This document shows positions 59,698-64,000 of a stretch of 64,000 nt of DNA, piece after piece. Each line of letters begins with the position of its first letter. Within the stretch, counting starts at the first letter, position 1. The position numbers and the translations under genes are program-made. This stretch comes from a candidate division TM6 bacterium GW2011_GWF2_32_72 (GTDB lineage Bacteria; Babelota; Babeliae; Babelales; GWF2-32-72). A model generated the notes under the pieces. That model saw only the letters and a program-made list of their open reading frames with translations. It was not told where the DNA came from and did no database searches. The stretch is taken from the NCBI GenBank assembly GCA_000989525.1, contig LBON01000005.1, forward strand, positions 1 through 64,000, written 5' to 3'.

Positions 59698-61026
59698 ATG
59701 GAAGGCAACAAAATAGGGATCTGGGGTTTTGGAGTGGTCGGCAAATCGGCCGTATCATTCTTCAAATCCAATAACCAAATTGAAGTTTTAGACGAAAAAT
59801 TCAGCTCCGAAGACACTGAATATCTAACCAAACAAGCCATAACAACCTTTAACTCAAGCAATCTTATAAATTTTTTAGAACAAAACAACCAAATTATTCC
59901 AAGCCCAGGAATCAATTTAAATAAATACAAGGCCTATGAGCACAAATGGAAAGTTGAAACCGATATTTTTCAAGAATATTTTCAAGGTAAAAAAATCGCA
60001 ATTACGGGTACTGCTGGAAAAACATCTGTAACAACCATTTTGCAAGAAATCATGAAACAAAATGGTATAAATTCAATGGCTGGCGGAAATATCGGCCTAG
60101 GAATGTTAGACCTAATTAAGCAACCAATAGACTCCGCAGTATTAGAGCTTTCTAGCTTTCAACTTGAATACAGTAAAAAATTTGCTCCGAATATTGCTAT
60201 TATTACGAACTTTTTCCCCAACCATTTAGACCGACACGAAACAGAAGAAAATTATTTTAATGCCAAGCTAAATATTTTATCTCATCAAACATCTAATCAA
60301 ATAGCACTAGTTCCTGCAGAATTAGTGGACAAAATATCTCCTCATACACAAGCAAAAATTTATTCATTTGCAGCAAGCAAACACTATTCACCTAGAACCG
60401 CAGGTCAATTTTTTATTGAAGATAATTTTATAACTATGGCAAGCGAAATAGAAACAATAAAACTTATTCATGTAGATAAATTACCAACTAACACCTTTTT
60501 ACAAAATTGGGTTACCATAACCGCAGCATTACATTTACAAAAAATGTCGGTTGAAAACTGTATTGCCCAAACAAATTTTGAAAAAATAGAACTAGAACAC
60601 AGACTTGAAAAAGTAGCAACCATTAACGGTATAACTTTTTACAATGATTCAAAAAGCACAACAATAGATTCAACTCTTGCCGCAGTCAATAAATTCAAAG
60701 ATGCCAAAGTTACACTTGTTTTGGGAGGACTAAGCAAAGGTGTTAATCGAGAAATTCTTATTGAACAAATAAAAAATAAAGTACAAAATATTTATTGTTT
60801 TGGTGGTGAATCAGATCAACTCATAAATTTTTGCATAAAACAAAACGCAAATTGTCTAAAGTTTGATACACTAGAAGAAATTATTAAATTTTCTATCGAA
60901 AATCTTTCAACCGATACAATTTTATTATTTTCACCTGCAGGATCTTCGTTTGATTTATTTAAAAATTACATTGAAAGAGGGATTCGATTTAAGGAGCTTG
61001 TAAAAAAATATGAACAAAAAAAATAA
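59698..61026 (+). CDS. murD: UDP-N-acetylmuramoylalanine--D-glutamate ligase
   Basis: 442 aa. Mur ligase adding D-Glu to UDP-MurNAc-L-Ala. N-terminal domain with IGIWGFGVVGKSAVSFF; ATP loop AITGTAGKTSVTTIL; GGNIGLGMLDL; LELSSFQLEY; TNFFPNHLDRH; C-terminal FYNDSKSTTIDSTLAAVN and VLGGLSKG. It starts a small wall cluster, murD-ankyrin-ftsW. Its 3' end overlaps the ankyrin gene by 17 bases. Confidence 0.97.
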   Translation: MEGNKIGIWGFGVVGKSAVSFFKSNNQIEVLDEKFSSEDTEYLTKQAITTFNSSNLINFLEQNNQIIPSPGINLNKYKAYEHKWKVETDIFQEYFQGKKIAITGTAGKTSVTTILQEIMKQNGINSMAGGNIGLGMLDLIKQPIDSAVLELSSFQLEYSKKFAPNIAIITNFFPNHLDRHETEENYFNAKLNILSHQTSNQIALVPAELVDKISPHTQAKIYSFAASKHYSPRTAGQFFIEDNFITMASEIETIKLIHVDKLPTNTFLQNWVTITAALHLQKMSVENCIAQTNFEKIELEHRLEKVATINGITFYNDSKSTTIDSTLAAVNKFKDAKVTLVLGGLSKGVNREILIEQIKNKVQNIYCFGGESDQLINFCIKQNANCLKFDTLEEIIKFSIENLSTDTILLFSPAGSSFDLFKNYIERGIRFKELVKKYEQKK

Positions 61027-61666
61027 ATTTTTCTTTATTGTTTTTTTTATTATATTTTCAAATCGACCAATTTATAATTCACCAAATAATCTTATTCAAC
61101 TTTCACCTCTTGAACGATTAGAAGCTGCACGACTTCTTAACTTAAGAAACGCAAAACCTTTTCTTTTTAACAATCCTTTACAGAAATATACCACCCAAGA
61201 AAAATTAGCTGCTGCAGTATTATTAATATTATCTCAAGAAGATATTGTTGAAAAAACCAAAAATAATCCTTGTATAGCTGCTGATCAATTAGTTACCGAA
61301 ATTCACAATAACAATATTTTAGGCGTCTTAGCTTTGCTTATGGCAAATATAAATCCCAATCAAAAAACAAAAAGGGGGCGCCTGCCTTTAATAGAGGCTG
61401 TAAAAACAAACGATCCTGATATGGTACAAATACTTTTACATAGCATGGCAGATATTAATCAAGAAGACATTGAAGGATATACCCCGTACCGACAGGCTCT
61501 ATATAATAAAAATGCATGGCTCCCAAATAGTCAGCAAATGATTGACTTGCTTGTAAAAAATGGTGCAAAACAAGCAGTTGATATCCCAATATTTCGATTT
61601 AAAAAAGAATACCTAATAAAGCATCCTGGCCGCCCCAAAAAACAAAATAACAAAAAAAGATTGTAG
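61010..61666 (+). CDS. Small secreted ankyrin protein between murD and ftsW, 218 aa
   Basis: A hydrophobic start (KFFFIVFFIIFSNRPIY) is a signal peptide or anchor. Ankyrin-type repeats lie at about 85-190 (GVLALLMANINPNQKTKRGR, MVQILLHSMADINQEDIEGY). The end is Lys/Arg-rich (HPGRPKKQNNKKRL). It overlaps murD by 17 bases and ends ten bases before ftsW, so it is translated with wall genes. That position is odd for a host effector and may indicate an envelope role. Confidence 0.8.
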   Translation: MNKKNKFFFIVFFIIFSNRPIYNSPNNLIQLSPLERLEAARLLNLRNAKPFLFNNPLQKYTTQEKLAAAVLLILSQEDIVEKTKNNPCIAADQLVTEIHNNNILGVLALLMANINPNQKTKRGRLPLIEAVKTNDPDMVQILLHSMADINQEDIEGYTPYRQALYNKNAWLPNSQQMIDLLVKNGAKQAVDIPIFRFKKEYLIKHPGRPKKQNNKKRL

Positions 61667-61675
61667 GAAAAAAAC

Positions 61676-62782
61676 ATGTTTTATACAGCCAAATTTTTAA
61701 AATCAAATTTAAAAATATTTTTAAGCATAATAGCATCATTAATCATTATTGGATTATTATTTATTTATTCTTCCAGCTCAGTTTATGCCCTTGAAAAAAT
61801 AGGATCTTCTTTTTATTTTGTAAAAAAACAAATTTTAGGTGTCATAATTGGAATAATTGGGCTAATTATCTTTAGATTTCTTTCTCTTGATTTTATAAAA
61901 AGCAAAAGTCCTTTTTTATTTTTCGGATCTCTTTTTCTAACAGCATTAACTCTTGTACCTAAAATAGGAACTAGAATCCACGGCTCTAGCAGGTGGCTAA
62001 ACATAGGTGGATTTGCATTCCAACCAAGTGAACTTTTAAAAATTTTTCTTTTAATTTACGTAGCGTATTTTTTAGAAAAACAAACAGGTAGACTACATTC
62101 ATTCAAACACGGTTATTTACCATTTTTAATAATTCTTGGAATTACAAGTTTAATCTTACTCAAACAACCTGATTTTGGATTAACAGTAACTCTTTGTACA
62201 ACGTGCTTTGCAATGTTTTTTATAGCAGAATTCAAACCAAAACATCTTTTAATGACAATTGGAGCTGCGCTACCAATAATTGGCCTTTTAATTGCATTAA
62301 AGCCATATCGAGTAAAGCGTGTGTTAACTTTTTTAAATCCATGGGAAGATCCACAAGGTGCCGGATTTCAAATAATTCAATCATTAATAGCAATAGGCAC
62401 TGGGAGCTTTTGGGGAACTGGAATTTCTAACTCCAAACAAAAATTTTTCTATCTTCCAATGCAACATACAGATTTTATATTTTCCATCATCGCAGAAGAA
62501 ACCGGCTTTATTGGATCTGTAATTCTAATAACTCTTTATATTTTGTTTTTATATTATGGAATAAAAATCGCAACACTACTCAAAAATAATTTTGCAATAT
62601 TTGTTGTGCTTGGATTCACAATTTTAAACAGCTTACAAGCAACCATAAATCTATTTGTAGCAACGGGAATGATGCCAACCAAAGGAATAGGCCTTCCATT
62701 TGTCAGCTTCGGTAATTCAGCTCTTGTTTGCAACCTCTGCATGGTTGGATTAATAATCAATATCGTAAATTCAAGGCAATAA
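61676..62782 (+). CDS. ftsW: FtsW/RodA-family peptidoglycan polymerase
   Basis: 368 aa, about ten membrane helices. SEDS family: SSSSVYALEKIGSSFYFVKK at the first loop, GSSRWLNIGGFAFQPSELLK, LLKQPDFGLTVTL, FLNPWEDPQGAGFQIIQS and the loop FFYLPMQHTDFIFSIIAEE, ending MPTKGIGLPFVSFGNSALV. Pairing with murD suggests FtsW rather than RodA. It polymerises glycan at the septum together with a class B PBP, which is not in the window. Confidence 0.95.
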   Translation: MFYTAKFLKSNLKIFLSIIASLIIIGLLFIYSSSSVYALEKIGSSFYFVKKQILGVIIGIIGLIIFRFLSLDFIKSKSPFLFFGSLFLTALTLVPKIGTRIHGSSRWLNIGGFAFQPSELLKIFLLIYVAYFLEKQTGRLHSFKHGYLPFLIILGITSLILLKQPDFGLTVTLCTTCFAMFFIAEFKPKHLLMTIGAALPIIGLLIALKPYRVKRVLTFLNPWEDPQGAGFQIIQSLIAIGTGSFWGTGISNSKQKFFYLPMQHTDFIFSIIAEETGFIGSVILITLYILFLYYGIKIATLLKNNFAIFVVLGFTILNSLQATINLFVATGMMPTKGIGLPFVSFGNSALVCNLCMVGLIINIVNSRQ

Positions 62783-62812
62783 AAAGGCCCGTTTTTTAAT
62801 CAAGCCTTTTTT
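62781..62812 (+). terminator. Terminator after ftsW
   Basis: AAAAAGGC (62781-62788) pairs with GCCTTTTT (62804-62811) with a 15-base loop, then T-rich DNA. Confidence 0.75.
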
Positions 62813-62848
62813 AAAATTTTTAATCTTAAATTTTTAATTTATAAAATC

Positions 62849-64000
62849 TCATAAATTAAATTTACGTATAGAAGCACCCCTTGACCGCAATAGCAATACT
62901 ATTTCTGTATGCCCGCTGTACTCAGCTACAAACAATGGAGTATAACCACTTTGTATAGGGATATTAAAGTTTGCACCTTTATCAAGTAATAACTGCACAA
63001 TTTTTAAATGACCCTTCTGACAAGCGATATACAATGGTGTTATCCCACATTTTATAGCCTTATTTATATCTACACCTCTATTAATTAATAATTGCACAAC
63101 ATCTAGATGACCTTCCTGACAAGCAAAACACAGTGGTGTAAGTCCATTTTTTGCGATTCTATTAATATCAACACCTTTATCAAGCAACTCATTCACAACA
63201 GCTAAATGACCTTTCTGAATAGCCGCCTGCAAAGCTTCCACAAGATTGATATTCCGACCTCTACCAGTTTGCTTTTCAATAAAAAACTGCACAATTTTTA
63301 TGTGCCCATTGAAAGCAGCGATGGTCAATGGAGCAACTCCCGTGTTTTCTAACTGATTAATATCGGCGCCTCTTTCAACTAATAATTGTACAATCTCCAA
63401 ATGTCCTTTTTGAGAAGCAATATACAAAGGTGCACAACCTTCGTTCATAGCCTTATTAATATCAGCTCCATTATCAAGTAACTCTCGCACAACATCTAAA
63501 TGACCATTATGGGCTGCAACATACAATGGAGTCATGCCATTATCACTAGCTATATCAATAAGTGCTTTATTCTTAAGCAACTCTTGAACAACTGCCAAAT
63601 GACCATTCTGAGAAGCCATATACAATGGTGTTATTCCACATTTTATAGCCTTATTTATATCTACACCTCTATTAATTAATAATTGCACAACATCTAGATG
63701 ACCTTCCTGACAAGCAAAACACAGTGGCGTAAGTCCATTTTTTGCGATTCTATTAATATCAACACCTTTATCAAGCAACTCATTCACAACAGCTAAATGA
63801 CCTTTCTGAATAGCCGCCTGCAAAGCATTTACAAGATTGATATTCCGATCTCTACCAGTTAGCATTTCAATAAAAAACCGCACAATTTCTAAGTGCCCAT
63901 TTAAAGCGGCGATAGTCACTGGAGCAGTTCCTGCATCATCTTCCTGCCTAATATCAGCGCCTCTTTCAACTAATAATCGCACAACATCTAAATGACCCTT
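62849..64000 (-). CDS. Ankyrin-repeat protein, partial (N-terminus beyond the window)
   Basis: The frame stays open through base 64,000, so the start lies to the right and any signal peptide is unseen. At least 384 residues of ankyrin repeats (pattern NGLTPLCFACQEGHLDVVQL). One block is present twice at an offset of 591 bases (about 63,051-63,235 and 63,642-63,826) with near-identical DNA, showing recent internal duplication of about six repeats. Each block carries a non-canonical TGRDRNINLV or TGRGRNINLV step. Effector or scaffold role inferred. Confidence 0.93.
   Translation of the reverse strand, partial: KGHLDVVRLLVERGADIRQEDDAGTAPVTIAALNGHLEIVRFFIEMLTGRDRNINLVNALQAAIQKGHLAVVNELLDKGVDINRIAKNGLTPLCFACQEGHLDVVQLLINRGVDINKAIKCGITPLYMASQNGHLAVVQELLKNKALIDIASDNGMTPLYVAAHNGHLDVVRELLDNGADINKAMNEGCAPLYIASQKGHLEIVQLLVERGADINQLENTGVAPLTIAAFNGHIKIVQFFIEKQTGRGRNINLVEALQAAIQKGHLAVVNELLDKGVDINRIAKNGLTPLCFACQEGHLDVVQLLINRGVDINKAIKCGITPLYIACQKGHLKIVQLLLDKGANFNIPIQSGYTPLFVAEYSGHTEIVLLLRSRGASIRKFNL

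Overview
This is a strongly AT-rich bacterial window with the standard genetic code (TGA is a stop, for example at the end of carD). It carries about 62 protein genes, one tRNA, no rRNA, no transposase and no CRISPR array. Three ankyrin-repeat genes, a RING-H2-like protein with a signal peptide, many lineage-specific secreted proteins, and a lean core of replication, envelope and translation genes point to a host-associated Gram-negative. The gene set fits Candidatus Dependentiae (TM6/Babeliae) best. That assignment is an inference from content, not from a marker-gene tree.

Layout. 1-2,485: iteron-like repeats, then a minus-strand beta-barrel outer-membrane protein. 2,486-6,208: plus-strand murF-rsmH, spoVG from a clear sigma70-type promoter, tRNA-Gln, a tiny hydrophobic peptide and maf. 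6,341-9,155: minus-strand heat-shock-flavoured group (MerR/HspR-like regulator, htpX, two unknown proteins). 9,316-12,346: a secreted unknown, a REP-like repeat cluster, ychF, and three tandem Cys/His-tailed mini membrane proteins. 12,390-18,663: minus-strand block of secreted proteins (RING-H2-like membrane protein, MEMO-AMMECR1 fusion, NAGPA-family glycosidase, an 890-residue unknown). 19,026-24,721: dnaK with a HAIR-like palindrome over its promoter, a possible structured RNA next to a ladder of tandem duplications, a flippase-like protein, and an ankyrin protein with a small upstream peptide gene.

25,150-37,646 is a long plus-strand run: carD, miaA, a SPOR protein, a PpiD/SurA-type foldase, recA, infC-rpmI-rplT, a coiled-coil protein with zapA, rny-ymdB, and two paralogous EamA transporters. 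37,736-40,368 (minus) holds two unknown secreted proteins and an archaeal-type Ogg2 glycosylase. 40,529-46,631 (plus) holds proS, a XerC/D recombinase, dnaN-recF, a candidate small RNA and a secreted unknown. 46,785-52,398 (minus) holds an unknown, ruvC, dnaB, rplI, a divergent Lnt-like protein and three pseudopilin-like genes. The right end has a 1,026-residue secreted protein with a degenerate J-like segment, ileS, a coupled pair of small conserved genes (one DUF5674), murD, a small ankyrin gene, ftsW, and an ankyrin gene that runs off the edge.

How it fits together. MurF, MurD, FtsW, RsmH, SpoVG, ZapA and the SPOR protein are dispersed parts of the division and wall machinery. DnaN, RecF, RecA, RuvC, DnaB and Xer cover replication and repair. 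The ankyrin proteins, the RING-like protein, the NAGPA enzyme and the signal-peptide proteins are the likely host-interaction layer. Many transcription units end in strong intrinsic terminators, several shared by convergent genes, so transcript boundaries are easy to read. The most unusual items are the RING-H2-like protein, the mini membrane protein triplet, the duplication ladder, the candidate CU-rich small RNA at 45,340, the HAIR-like dnaK operator, and the iteron-like repeats at the left edge.
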